A stretch of DNA of 64,000 nt from Alicyclobacillus sp. ALC3 (GTDB taxonomy: Bacteria > Bacillota > Bacilli > Alicyclobacillales > Alicyclobacillaceae). Every line of letters starts with the position of its first letter. Position 1 is the first letter of the stretch. The notes beneath the pieces are model-generated. The model was not told where the DNA came from, did no database searches, and saw only the letters and a list, made by a program, of their open reading frames with translations. The position numbers were made by a program, and so were the translations under genes. This document shows positions 43,251 to 51,842 of the stretch, piece by piece. The stretch lies in contig NZ_CP066784.1 of the NCBI RefSeq assembly GCF_028751195.1, forward strand, positions 4,402,001 to 4,466,000, in the 5' to 3' direction.

Positions 43251-43273
43251 CGAAGAACCCTCCTTGGTGTGTA

Positions 43274-43288
43274 CGTAAATGATTTACG
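43274..43288. promoter_or_regulatory. TetR-type operator between the VOC and TetR genes
   Basis: CGTAAA-TGA-TTTACG is a perfect 15-base palindrome in the 87-base gap between the divergent genes. A further half-site, TTTACG, lies at about 43312. The place and form suit self-control by the TetR protein at 43338. Confidence 0.55.
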
Positions 43289-43337
43289 GAAAGCATAAGT
43301 CCTTTACGAAACAATGTCAATGGGATAGAATGAGGGC

Positions 43338-43886
43338 ATGGACTGGATACCTACACCCGGCAGCGCAAAGGGTCGCCTGGTCTTGGCGGCTTTAGATGAA
43401 TTCTCCACTCATGGATTCGATGGCGTGAATGTGGTGGAATTGACCAAACACATCGGCCTGACGACAGGGGTGCTTTACCACCACTTTGGATCAAAGACAG
43501 GACTGTACAACTTTGTCCGTGAGGAATTAGAGCGTCGTGTTGTGGATCGAATGGAAGGAGCGTTTGAGGCCCTGCGGGAGGACGACATACATCAAGCCAT
43601 TTCAAAGGCAACGCTTGTGGGATTTGATGCTGCCGTGAAACTAAATGCGTGTAGAATCTTTTCGGAAACTCCGCAAGTAGGGGCGCTTGATTTAGTTGCA
43701 GGTTTATTTACAGATATTTGCGATGAGCAGCGTTCCGGGCTTGGGGCCATCGTGTTGGCATGCTGGAGGGCTGCACTCTGTTCAGTCGCAGACGGATTAG
43801 AGACGGCCACAGCACGGGAAGCGTTAGAATGGATATTTACGAAGCAGGAAACAAAGCCCGGTGTCGGAACGAATGACGATTTTTAA
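43338..43886 (+). CDS. TetR/AcrR-family regulator
   Basis: The product has 182 residues, ATG 43338. The N-terminal helix-turn-helix (AKGRLVLAALDEFSTHGFDG, then LTTGVLYHHFGSKTGLYNFV) is typical; the C-terminal ligand domain is helical with two Cys. It probably represses the divergent VOC gene through the palindrome at 43274-43288. Confidence 0.9.
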   Translation: MDWIPTPGSAKGRLVLAALDEFSTHGFDGVNVVELTKHIGLTTGVLYHHFGSKTGLYNFVREELERRVVDRMEGAFEALREDDIHQAISKATLVGFDAAVKLNACRIFSETPQVGALDLVAGLFTDICDEQRSGLGAIVLACWRAALCSVADGLETATAREALEWIFTKQETKPGVGTNDDF

Positions 43887-44037
43887 GGAAGATGAGTGTG
43901 CTGATATTGAGCTTGCAGATTAGCCTTACTTCCCTCGGTGGATGTTAGGCTTTTTACATTGTGGAGAAATGGATTAAATTTTTGAGGGTATGTGATAGGA
44001 TTTTTACAACAAATCGTGTGCGTTGGAGGTTGGGGAC

Positions 44038-44442
44038 TTGGTTGCAGAGAGGGGAACCGTGGAAGAGTTTTGCCATTTACATGATGCTTACATATCTGAC
44101 TGGGGCCGGGCAATGGAGACAGGTGATACGGAACAAATCGAGCATTTCTATTCGGAGGCATACTTTGTTACCTTCCTTGGGAAACCAGGCACAAAACCGA
44201 ACATTGAGGGCAGAGTGACGGCTGTAGACGGCATGCGTCAATCCGTAGCGGCGCTCCGAGGTGCAGTAAAACGATTTGATGGAAGAATCGTCAGAGTTCG
44301 GAACGCACAGAGCGTCGTGGTCTTTTACGAACTCATCATTGAACGAGACGGCGCAGCATTGGCTCACATGTTTACCGTCGAAGATTGGCGGTTGTTCGCA
44401 CATGGCTGGCAAATCGAAAGGGAAATGGTAGAGGTTGTATAG
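44038..44442 (+). CDS. NTF2/SnoaL-like protein 1
   Basis: The product has 134 residues from TTG 44038, 8 bases behind GGAGG; GTG 44059 is also possible. Helix-rich start (VEEFCHLHDAYISDWGRAME), then beta-rich EQIEHFYSEAYFVTFLGKPG, VVFYELIIERDG and a WRLFAHGWQIEREMVEVV end. It is a ketosteroid-isomerase-like fold with unknown ligand. It is the first of three related genes in a row. Confidence 0.75.
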   Translation: MVAERGTVEEFCHLHDAYISDWGRAMETGDTEQIEHFYSEAYFVTFLGKPGTKPNIEGRVTAVDGMRQSVAALRGAVKRFDGRIVRVRNAQSVVVFYELIIERDGAALAHMFTVEDWRLFAHGWQIEREMVEVV

Positions 44443-44537
44443 GGGGCGTGTAAGTCTTCCATGAGCCTTCAACTTCCGAAATGGATTGCGTGCCGCAGAG
44501 TGAGAAATGAAGAACGTTACCAAGGAGGAACGAAGGG

Positions 44538-44930
44538 ATGAATGTTCTGGAGCAATTTATTTCAGTACACGATCAAATGCTTGATATGCTCGGCAAGGCG
44601 TACACGTCGGGAGACATTTCAAAGGTCAGGCTGTCTTTCTACGAAACGTATCATGGATATTTTGGCACCCCTGGCGCAGACAAGGCTGAACCATATGGAG
44701 CTGAAGAAGCGATCGCCGGTATTCTCAAAACGGGACAGGCAATGCCGGGTGTTCGTCAGGAGTGTACGAATCGACACGTGCAAATGTCTGGCGACAATGA
44801 AGCAGTCGTGCTTTATGAGAAATCTATGCATTATGACTCGGGAGTGGCACGTGCCTACGTCATGGAAGTATGGCGGCGTGTAAATGATAGTTGGAAGATC
44901 GTTAGAGAGGTCGTAGAAACGATTCGGTGA
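44538..44930 (+). CDS. NTF2/SnoaL-like protein 2
   Basis: The product has 130 residues, ATG behind AAGGAGGAACG. Same architecture as the preceding gene: SVHDQMLDMLGKAYTSGDIS, FYETYHGYFGTPGADKAEPY and a VWRRVNDSWKIVREVVETIR end. The shared GKPGTKP/GTPGADK loop and matching C-terminus suggest the two arose by duplication. Confidence 0.75.
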   Translation: MNVLEQFISVHDQMLDMLGKAYTSGDISKVRLSFYETYHGYFGTPGADKAEPYGAEEAIAGILKTGQAMPGVRQECTNRHVQMSGDNEAVVLYEKSMHYDSGVARAYVMEVWRRVNDSWKIVREVVETIR

Positions 44931-44993
44931 CGCTCGATGTCCAAGAGAATGGGTGGCCGTCAGAGCCTATAGCATATCAGAGGTGGAACACTT

Positions 44994-45839
44994 ATGACGA
45001 TACTCGAGGCAAAGCAAGCTGTTACGGATTTCCGTGGTCTCATGAACCAGGGGCGTGTAGCTGAAACGAACGCCTTAGTTACTGATGATTTCTTTGCCGT
45101 CTTTTCTCTTGGTAAGCCCAGCGAATTCGAGACCTATGATGCAGTTCAATATCGACAGGGGAAAGTGGACGCAAAGGAATACTATGCTGGCAAGACTCCT
45201 CATTGGGGGTACACCGATCTGAGTTGGGGTATGAGGGACAATTCGGAGTTTGTCATATCATCAACCTTAGACTTCACGTTGAACGGTGAATTGATCATGA
45301 AGGCATTGGTAACGGAGGTTTATCGGTTAGACGGTGGACGCTGGAAACTTTTACGGCAATACATGGAGAAGTACCGCCCAGACAACTCAAGTGGGTCCGA
45401 ATCGGAATGCCAGCCTCTTCCTTGCGGTGACACTACCTCTTCTGCCAATGTTGGCACATTGCACCACGTCGAAATCAACGTATCGAACCTTCAACGGTCA
45501 TTGGAGTTTTGGGGTTGGCTGTTGGAGTACCTCGGCTATGAACCCTTTCAAAACTGGCCGGAAGGACGGAGTTGGCGAAAGGGCGAGACATATCTGGTAT
45601 TCGTGCAGACCGAATCTCATTACTCGGACGTGGAATTTCACAGAAAGCGGACAGGGTTGAATCATCTTGCCTTTCATGCGGATTCCCGTACTCAAGTGGA
45701 CGAGCTAACAATTTTGCTTCGGGCCAAAGGGATTCCGATTTTGTACGAGGACCGACATCCACATGCAGGTGGTCCAGACCATTATGCCGTGTTCTTTGAG
45801 GATCGAGATCGGATGAAGGTCGAGATAGTTGCGCCATGA
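44994..45839 (+). CDS. fusion protein: NTF2/SnoaL-like + VOC domain
   Basis: The product has 281 residues, ATG behind AGAGGTGG. Residues 1-128 are a third NTF2-like domain (FRGLMNQGRVAETNALVTDD, YRLDGGRWKLLRQYMEKY). A polar linker follows. Residues 152-281 are a complete VOC domain: LHHVEINVSNLQRSLEFWGW, TYLVFVQTESHYSDV, GLNHLAFHADSRTQVDEL and DHYAVFFEDRDRMKVEIVAP. VOC proteins of this type are normally free-standing. The linker gives no sign of a lost stop. Confidence 0.87.
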   Translation: MTILEAKQAVTDFRGLMNQGRVAETNALVTDDFFAVFSLGKPSEFETYDAVQYRQGKVDAKEYYAGKTPHWGYTDLSWGMRDNSEFVISSTLDFTLNGELIMKALVTEVYRLDGGRWKLLRQYMEKYRPDNSSGSESECQPLPCGDTTSSANVGTLHHVEINVSNLQRSLEFWGWLLEYLGYEPFQNWPEGRSWRKGETYLVFVQTESHYSDVEFHRKRTGLNHLAFHADSRTQVDELTILLRAKGIPILYEDRHPHAGGPDHYAVFFEDRDRMKVEIVAP

Positions 45840-46441
45840 ATGTGCATGGTGAGTACGAGCACCATTTGTGGAGGTTGTTGCAGTCGACTGGCTGGTTTAT
45901 GCAAGCTCTGCGTGTGTTACGAACATGCAACCCGCCAGATTGGTTGGTCGGTGGCGGCGTCATTCGTACGCTGGTATGGGATTGGTTACACGATTATTCC
46001 AAGCCGACACCGCTCAATGATGTCGATTTGGCGTTTTTTGATCCCACTGACCTACGATCGGAGAGAGACTTGGAGATTGAACGAGATCTCTACCATCTCA
46101 TGCCAGATATTCCTTGGCAGGCAAAGAACCAGGCAGCGGTTCACCTCTGGTACGAACGAAAGTTTGGGTTTCCTGTTGAGCCCCTAATGTCAAGCGCAGA
46201 CGGGGTGGGTACTTGGCCGGAAACAGCGACAAGCGTCGCAGTCCGTCTTCTCGACAATGACGATTTGTTGATTGTTGCACCGTGCGGATTGAGCGATCTG
46301 TTTGAGCTCGTATGTCGTAGGAATACCCGCCGGGTGACCCAACAGATCTTCGAGAAGCGCCTCGCCGACAAACATATCGTGCAGACATGGCCGAAGGTAA
46401 GAGTCATCCATGATGAGCAGTGGGAGGGTCCGAGTTGCTGA
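45836..46441 (+). CDS. nucleotidyltransferase family protein (NTP_transf_6 / DUF925)
   Basis: The product has 201 residues with ATGA overlap. CNPPDWLVGGGVIRTLVWDW, PLNDVDLAFFDPTDL (metal Asp pair), NQAAVHLWYERKFGFPVEPL and ATSVAVRLLDNDDLLIVAPC are the family blocks (COG3575). The activity has not been defined in general; the fold is that of polymerase-beta type transferases. Confidence 0.9.
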   Translation: MNVHGEYEHHLWRLLQSTGWFMQALRVLRTCNPPDWLVGGGVIRTLVWDWLHDYSKPTPLNDVDLAFFDPTDLRSERDLEIERDLYHLMPDIPWQAKNQAAVHLWYERKFGFPVEPLMSSADGVGTWPETATSVAVRLLDNDDLLIVAPCGLSDLFELVCRRNTRRVTQQIFEKRLADKHIVQTWPKVRVIHDEQWEGPSC

Positions 46442-46881
46442 CACTATTTCGCTATAACTGGCAGGTTCGAGACGAATGGTTTGATTGGTGTGACGGTGTT
46501 CCTCCGGGCGAGCTCACACGCCAACGCAAGGGTGGAGTAGGCAGTATCCTGCGAACCCTGTTTCACATTGTGGATGTGGAGCAGGCGTGGATCCTTCAAG
46601 GATTGCAAGGGAAGCCCGAATTCCACTACTGCTACGAGGACTACCACTCACTAAATGCAGTACGGGAACTGTCAGTCACCTGCCATCCAAAGATAAAAGA
46701 ATTCGTTGAGAGCTGGTCAGACGACATCGAAGATCGCAAACTGGATGATTTCACATACGGCGAAGTTCTTCGTCACGTTATCACTCATGAAATTCACCAC
46801 ATGGGTCAACTATCGGTGTGGGCAAGGGAAGTCGGCATGGAGCCCGTATCGGCGAATTTGATTGGTAGAAAGCTGGTGTGA
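46435..46881 (+). CDS. DinB-like protein, YisT type
   Basis: The product has 148 residues from TTG 46435 behind GGGAGG; GTG 46420 opens the frame. LTLFRYNWQVRDEWFDWCDG, GSILRTLFHIVDVEQAWILQ and LRHVITHEIHHMGQLSVWAR with three metal-type His match YisT/DUF664. A thiol-dependent transferase role is likely but unproven. Confidence 0.88.
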   Translation: MLTLFRYNWQVRDEWFDWCDGVPPGELTRQRKGGVGSILRTLFHIVDVEQAWILQGLQGKPEFHYCYEDYHSLNAVRELSVTCHPKIKEFVESWSDDIEDRKLDDFTYGEVLRHVITHEIHHMGQLSVWAREVGMEPVSANLIGRKLV

Positions 46882-46894
46882 GATCACGACCACG

Positions 46895-47528
46895 ATGAAT
46901 GAAGTGTTTGAACCATTATACCAAATCCGCTTTGAATGGGGGCTGGAGGGTGGAGGGGCTTCAATGCCTAGCTCCCAAGTTGGACATTGTAGTCATCGTG
47001 GATGTCCTCTCTTTCACGACTGCTGTCAGCGTTGCGGTGGAGAGAGGAGCGACCGTGTACCCATATCGATGGGCAGATGACTCAGCAGCCTCTTTTGCGG
47101 AGAGCAAGGCTGCCATACTTCTTGGCAGGCGTGAGGAGAGAGGTCTGTCCCTTTCACCTGCATCATTGGCACATGTTGAATCTGGCCAACGACTTGTCAT
47201 GCCGTCCCCAAATGGTTCGATGCTTTCGTTTGTCGCAGCTTCATTCGGAAAACAGGTGATTGCTGGAAGTCTCCGCAATGCCAAGGCGGCTGCGGACACC
47301 ATACGGGAACAGGGCCACTTGTCGCCAGAGGCGAAGATGGCCGTGGCTGCGTTCCGAGCCGTTGAAGCTGACTTAAACGCTACCCTCATGGACTGCATAT
47401 CTGGCCGGGAACTGGTCGCACGAGGCTTCAAGAATGACGTTGAGATTGCAAGCCGCCTGAACGAGGGTGCTGGTGTTCCAATGTTGGTCGATGGTGCATA
47501 CACAGTCGAGAAACTCACGGGGGCATGA
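46895..47528 (+). pseudogene. broken 2-phosphosulfolactate phosphatase-like gene
   Basis: The start ATG 46895 reads NEVFEPLYQIRFEWGLEG. In a G-rich stretch at about 46940-46955 the frame changes and the gene continues LAPKLDIVVIVDVLSFTTAV, PSPNGSMLSF, SLRNAKAA. After REQGH the family block with VPAGERW and EDLLGAGAI (about 40 residues) is missing, joined in frame to LSPEAKMAVAAF. One frameshift plus one deletion, so inactive. Confidence 0.82.
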
Positions 47529-47529
47529 A

Positions 47530-48067
47530 ATGACGGAGCTACATGGAACTCATGTGATTCTAAGAAACATTGCCGAAGCCGACTTGGCGGCGTTGTGGCA
47601 GATGATTTATGGCGATGAGTCGCCCGAGTGGAAGAAGTGGGATGCGCCGTATTATCCACTCGAGCGGATCGACTTGGAGCAGTACAGGCAGCAGATGACC
47701 GAACGCCTGACGGCCGATGGTGGTGTTCCCAGCCGTCTGGGATATCATCGGAACCGTCTCCTACTACTGGGAACACCAACCGTCGCTATGGACGGAAGTC
47801 GGAATTGTTATCTACAAACCGGCGTATTGGAACGGCGGATATGGCACGGAAGCTCTAAAGTTCTGGATTGATCATCTCTTCACATCAATGCCACTCGTGC
47901 GGATTGGGTTGGCAACGTGGTCCGGAAATCATCGGATGATCCGCTGCGCCGAGAAACTGGGTATGCAAATAGAAGCTCGGATTCGCAAGGCAAGGCTATA
48001 CGATGGTGTTTATTACGACTCCATTCGTATGGGAGTGCTACGAGAACTGTGGGAAAAAAGAGCATGA
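47530..48067 (+). pseudogene. frameshifted GNAT (YoaA/RimJ-like)
   Basis: ATG 47530 starts TELHGTHVILRNIAEADLAA and SPEWKKWDAPYYPLERIDLE. Near 47745 the frame changes, with a few codons lost, and continues IIGTVSYYWEHQPSLWTEVG, YWNGGYGTEALKFWIDHLF and MRIRKARLYDG-like end to 48067. A single lesion separates two halves that otherwise look fresh. Confidence 0.88.
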
Positions 48068-48102
48068 ATAAAGGCGTAGGTGAACTCGGGGAGGATGATA
48101 AA

Positions 48103-48807
48103 GTGCGACAAATCATTGCCATGGGTGGCGGCGGATTCTCAATGGAACCGGATAATCCGTTACTTGACCAATACGTTCTTCGCCAGTCGCATAAAGCCTG
48201 TCCAAAGGTTTGCTTTGTTCCAACGGCCAGCGGTGACGCTGACGGATACGTCGAACGCTTTTATGCCTCATTCCAAAAACTCAACTGTGTACCATCGCAT
48301 TTGTCCTTGTTTCGTCCGCCGACCAACGATTTGGAATCGTTCGTCTTGGAGAAAGACGTTATCTACGTGGGTGGCGGCAATACGAAGAATCTCCTTGCTC
48401 TATGGCAGGACTGGGGGTTGGACGGTATTTTGCGATCCGCTTGGGAGTCAGGAACCGTCTTAGCAGGCGTGAGTGCGGGATCGATTTGCTGGTTTGAGGA
48501 AGGCATCACAGATTCGTTCGGCACGAAGCTGGACCGGTTATCATGCTTAGGCTTCTTACCAGGTTCCAACTGTCCACATTACGACGGGGAATCCGAACGG
48601 CGTCCGACGTTCCATCGTTTGCTTCAAGATGGGAGGATTGGACCTGGACTGGCTGCGGATGATGGTGTGGCGTTCCACTTCGTTGGTAATGAATTGAAGG
48701 TGACCGTCAGCTCTCGACCGGACGCTCGAGGATATCGATTGTCAATGGGGGAGAACGGTGTGCTAGAAGAGGAGGTTGTACCAGAGTACCTCAGAGAGAT
48801 GCGATGA
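48103..48807 (+). CDS. peptidase S51 (dipeptidase E-like) family protein
   Basis: The product has 234 residues from GTG 48103 behind GGGAGG; ATG 48064 overlaps the GNAT remnant. RQIIAMGGGGFSMEPDNPLL, VIYVGGGNTKNLLALW and GVSAGSICWFEEG (Ser nucleophile) match the YgaJ-like S51 group. It hydrolyses peptides or modified peptides, and in some relatives acts in self-immunity to peptide antibiotics. It overlaps the next gene by 4 bp. Confidence 0.9.
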   Translation: MRQIIAMGGGGFSMEPDNPLLDQYVLRQSHKACPKVCFVPTASGDADGYVERFYASFQKLNCVPSHLSLFRPPTNDLESFVLEKDVIYVGGGNTKNLLALWQDWGLDGILRSAWESGTVLAGVSAGSICWFEEGITDSFGTKLDRLSCLGFLPGSNCPHYDGESERRPTFHRLLQDGRIGPGLAADDGVAFHFVGNELKVTVSSRPDARGYRLSMGENGVLEEEVVPEYLREMR

Positions 48808-49760
48808 AAGAGAGCCACCACGGAGGGAGGTACGGTATAATAGACATCCGTATCTTGACGGCAATGGATGCATCCGCATATCGGGATCTTCGGATTCAAG
48901 CCCTCAGAACGAATCCCGAGGCGTTCGCAACCACATACGAGGATTACCTATCAAGATCCACCGAGCAAGTGGCCTTACAGCTTGAACCGGATACTGAACA
49001 CTTCACACTCGGCGCATTCAGAGAAGATAGGTCTGATGAACTTGTCGGGACCGCAACACTTGTGCGGGAGCGCTCACCCAAGATGCACCATATTGCCAAC
49101 GTTGTCGCCATGTATGTAGCGCCGGATGCTCGGCGGCAGGGTGTCGGTCGGCACTTGCTAACCGAAGTCATTCGCAGGGCAAGGCAGCTTGACGGACTGG
49201 ATCAATTAAGGCTGTGTGTCATCCAGGACAACGATGCAGCGACACGCCTGTATCGGTCCGTGGGATTTCAGACCTATGGTGTTGAACCGAATGCGCTCAA
49301 GGCAGCGGAGGGATCCTGGGATGAGGTTCATATGGTCTTGCCGCTAAGAGGCGAGGGGCAGGCTCCGTTCTACGAAACGAAAGGCTTCAGCCATGTGACC
49401 ATCAACGTATCCAACTTGGAGCCATCTCTTCGGTTCTACACCGGGACACTTGGCATGAAGCTGGTTCATCAAGGGCGACAGGACGCCTACCTCGAGTGGG
49501 GAACGGCATGGATCTGCCTGCAAGAGCGGCCAGAGTTGATGTCGCAGCAGTTCCAGCTCGGCGTGGACCATGTGGCGCTGTATGTCACTCCAGCCGAGTT
49601 TCACTCGATGGTGGAACTGCTTCTGGAAGCCAATACCCCGATTGTGCGAGGTCCCGTTGAACGTGGCGGCGGCTGGATCGTCAACTTTCTTGATCCCGAC
49701 GGTACACAGCTTGAGTTTCACACGGGCACCCTGACGGAGCGAATGAAGGTATGGAAGTGA
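48804..49760 (+). CDS. fusion protein: GNAT + fosfomycin-resistance-like VOC domain
   Basis: The product has 318 residues. Residues 13-177 are a GNAT (RDLRIQALRTNPEAFATTYE, AMYVAPDARRQGVGRHLL, NDAATRLYRSVGFQTYG). Residues 193-314 are a VOC domain with metal-type His197, His256 and Glu304, and DAYLEWGTAWICLQERPE, as in FosB/FosA-like thiol transferases. A strong GGAGGGAGG (48822-48830) lies 6 bases before ATA 48837, where the GNAT should start; the upstream ATG 48804 rescues the frame. Confidence 0.88.
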   Translation: MKESHHGGRYGIIDIRILTAMDASAYRDLRIQALRTNPEAFATTYEDYLSRSTEQVALQLEPDTEHFTLGAFREDRSDELVGTATLVRERSPKMHHIANVVAMYVAPDARRQGVGRHLLTEVIRRARQLDGLDQLRLCVIQDNDAATRLYRSVGFQTYGVEPNALKAAEGSWDEVHMVLPLRGEGQAPFYETKGFSHVTINVSNLEPSLRFYTGTLGMKLVHQGRQDAYLEWGTAWICLQERPELMSQQFQLGVDHVALYVTPAEFHSMVELLLEANTPIVRGPVERGGGWIVNFLDPDGTQLEFHTGTLTERMKVWK

Positions 49761-49820
49761 GCGAAGGAGCACAGTCGGTTGGGCGGGCAGCTCAGTCTCT
49801 TCGCTCTTCCCTGACCTCGA

Positions 49821-50150
49821 GATGAACTATATCTCATTACTCGGTGAAGGCTGGGATAGCGTTGCGTATCTGGTCAACGATAGCATCGTCGTCCGGGTTC
49901 CCAGGCGACCGGCAGTGGGACAGCAGATGGAAAAGGAAGTTCGGGTGACTCGAAGCGATTCGACCATACTTTAGCCTTCGGATCCCGTTCATCGAATGGG
50001 TCGGCCAGCCACAGGGGGACTTCGCTGTTTCAGCGATCGGATACCGGAAGCTGTCGGGCACACCGCTTCCGGCGATTGAACCGGGAACGGCGAGAGACAG
50101 TGCGCTTCGACAGGTTGGCCGATCACTAGGTATGTCCTTAGAGAGTGGAT
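49821..50150 (+). pseudogene. N-terminal remnant of an APH-type phosphotransferase
   Basis: ATG 49821 starts NYISLLGEGWDSVAYLVNDS and IVVRVPRR. After TRSDSTIL comes TAG, and one frame over the match resumes with LRIPFIEWVGQPQGDFAVSA and IGYRKLSGTPLPAIEP to GRSLGM near 50130. The catalytic C-terminal lobe is absent; the VapC gene on the other strand begins there. Confidence 0.78.
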
Positions 50151-50521
50151 ATGAGATGCACACCAAATTCGTCTGCACTTTTCATGTGGGCGCCCCGAGA
50201 CACGAGTGTAAGATGTCTCGCTTTGGCTGTTGCCAAAATCAGGGCATCAGGTGTTTTCAGTCTTCGCTGCCGGCGAAACCCTGCCGCCATACGTGCAATT
50301 TCGGAATCCACAGCGATGCATTTTGCTGGAGAAAACATAGATTCAGCTATCTGCACTTTAACTGGTTCTAACTTTGAAAAGACTTCACATTCTGTGATGG
50401 TCGAGAAATACACCGGCTGTTTGCTTTCAATCAAGAATTTCTTCACCTGTTGTTCACCAGCTAAAGCGGCAATCAAAATATTGGTATCGAAGAGAAAACC
50501 GGAAGAGATTTCTAGTTCCAC
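50138..50521 (-). CDS. PIN-domain toxin (VapC-like)
   Basis: The product has 127 residues from GTG 50521, overlapping the antitoxin gene by 10 bp. GFLFDTNILIAALAG (first Asp), ITECEVFSK (Glu) and KTPDALILATA (Asp) form the PIN acidic triad. VapC toxins cut tRNA or rRNA. The gene looks intact, so the pair may be an active addiction module in a decaying island. Confidence 0.88.
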   Translation of the reverse strand: MELEISSGFLFDTNILIAALAGEQQVKKFLIESKQPVYFSTITECEVFSKLEPVKVQIAESMFSPAKCIAVDSEIARMAAGFRRQRRLKTPDALILATAKARHLTLVSRGAHMKSADEFGVHLISTL

Positions 50522-50763
50522 TCGTCGTTCCGCTCCCTTCGCACCTCATCTATGATTCTGGCAGCATCTTGCTCAGATAAGATCCCCATAGCATCAAGAA
50601 TGTGTTGGTTGTCTGGAATTCCGGCCATTTCTTCGGGTTCTTCAACTTCGAAACTTTCAGCTTCAATATCCACTACAATTTTACGAGTAGAGATGTTGTT
50701 TCTTTTCAGAAATTCCTTCAAACGTTGAACAAGTTCCGGGTCTAGTTTATTCGGCATTCCCAT
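50512..50763 (-). CDS. antitoxin partner of the PIN toxin
   Basis: The product has 83 residues from ATG 50763, 9 bases behind GGAGGG; the frame is open to 50835. LDPELVQRLKEFLKRNNIST and a Glu-rich tail (EVEEPEEMAGIPDNQ, DEVRRERNDEWN) suit an antitoxin with an N-terminal DNA-binding part. I do not recognise the exact family. Gene order antitoxin-toxin with overlap is typical. Confidence 0.75.
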   Translation of the reverse strand: MGMPNKLDPELVQRLKEFLKRNNISTRKIVVDIEAESFEVEEPEEMAGIPDNQHILDAMGILSEQDAARIIDEVRRERNDEWN

Positions 50764-50839
50764 TGCAGATAGCTCCCTCCACCAATGTTTGTCTCTATTG
50801 TACCGCATGTTTTCGTTTTCTCCGTAATAGATCAAACGC

Positions 50840-50983
50840 CTATTTGAGGTCTTTTCGTCTAAGACATAGCCACTCTTCTATGATGCGATCCGTGAACGTT
50901 CGCAGTCCTGCTTCCCAGCCGCCTGGGCTGTTAACACTGTTGTCGCCCGTCGATCGAAACCAGGGCACATCCACGTCGTTCAT
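50840..50983 (-). CDS. 47-residue ORF of unknown nature
   Basis: ATG 50983 with only a weak ribosome binding site. Contains VDVPWFRSTGDNSVNSPGGW and RTFTDRIIEEWLCLRRKD. It looks like the last part of a protein rather than a whole one and may be a gene remnant. No family recognised. Confidence 0.25.
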   Translation of the reverse strand: MNDVDVPWFRSTGDNSVNSPGGWEAGLRTFTDRIIEEWLCLRRKDLK

Positions 50984-51087
50984 AACACTCGTCGGGATGG
51001 CGTAACGGGTTCACTTTTGAGGTGCAAAGTATAGAAAGGACACTCTAAATGACATGAAAAAAGTTTCCGGGAGGTGAACATGCAGGT

Positions 51088-51279
51088 ATGGATGGCGATA
51101 TAGACACTGAAATCTTCCCACCAACAGGAGAAGACGAGCATCGGTGGCTTGGAGCAATCGATGAGGCGAGACGTATCAAACCGTCGATCCCGCTCATCGG
51201 CGATTACGGCATCAAGATCCACGATGAGATGGAACTGGCGAAGTCCTTGGAAGGTGGTATGCTGTATGATGGAACTTGA
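51088..51279 (+). pseudogene. C-terminal fragment of an unidentified protein
   Basis: The frame encodes DIDTEIFPPTGEDEHRWLGA, RRIKPSIPLIGDYGIKIHDE and EGGMLYDGT. Composition is protein-like, and a GGGAGGTGAAC-ATG start just upstream is in another frame that stops after 8 codons, so it seems to be a truncated or frameshifted gene. It overlaps the next GNAT start by 14 bases. Confidence 0.4.
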
Positions 51280-51817
51280 GACGGGTCGGCTGCTTCTTCG
51301 TCCCTACACAATGGACGACCTCGACTTCTTCGCCAGCCTATGGGAAGACCCTGAAGTTGTGAGATACATCGGCGAGGGTGTAACGAGAACCCGAGCAGAA
51401 GCCGAAGACAGGCTGCGACGTATCATGGACGGGTATGCGTCCGGATACGGACTCCTGGCGATGTGGCACACGCAGAATCGCAGGTTGGTCGGGCATGCCG
51501 GCTTGGTGCGGCAAGAGGTAGATGGCAAGAGCGAGATCGAGCTGGGGTACTGGCTCGCTCGTGACTCTTGGGGGCATGGCTTGGCTACGGAGGCGGCGGT
51601 GGCGTTGCGGGATCATGCGTTTAATGACATCAGCCTTCATCGCATCATCTCATTGATCCAGCCGGCGAATGCAGCATCCATCGCCGTGGCGGAGCGGGTC
51701 GGGATGAAGCTCGAACGAGAAGCCACTTTCAAGGGACAGGCGGTATGCGTGTATTCGATGCTCCCAGAAGCCCACCGTTCCAACAACAGTTCACATTCTG
51801 GCCTATCATGTAACTAG
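51266..51817 (+). CDS. GNAT acetyltransferase (RimJ/RimL type)
   Basis: The product has 183 residues from ATG 51266 behind GGAAGGTGG. ELETGRLLLRPYTMDDLDFF, SEIELGYWLARDSWGHGLAT and RIISLIQPANAASIAVAERV form an intact RimJ-type GNAT. The C-terminal tail SNNSSHSGLSCN is longer than usual. Confidence 0.9.
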   Translation: MMELETGRLLLRPYTMDDLDFFASLWEDPEVVRYIGEGVTRTRAEAEDRLRRIMDGYASGYGLLAMWHTQNRRLVGHAGLVRQEVDGKSEIELGYWLARDSWGHGLATEAAVALRDHAFNDISLHRIISLIQPANAASIAVAERVGMKLEREATFKGQAVCVYSMLPEAHRSNNSSHSGLSCN

Positions 51818-51842
51818 TAGGCAAGAACAGGAGGTTACGAGC

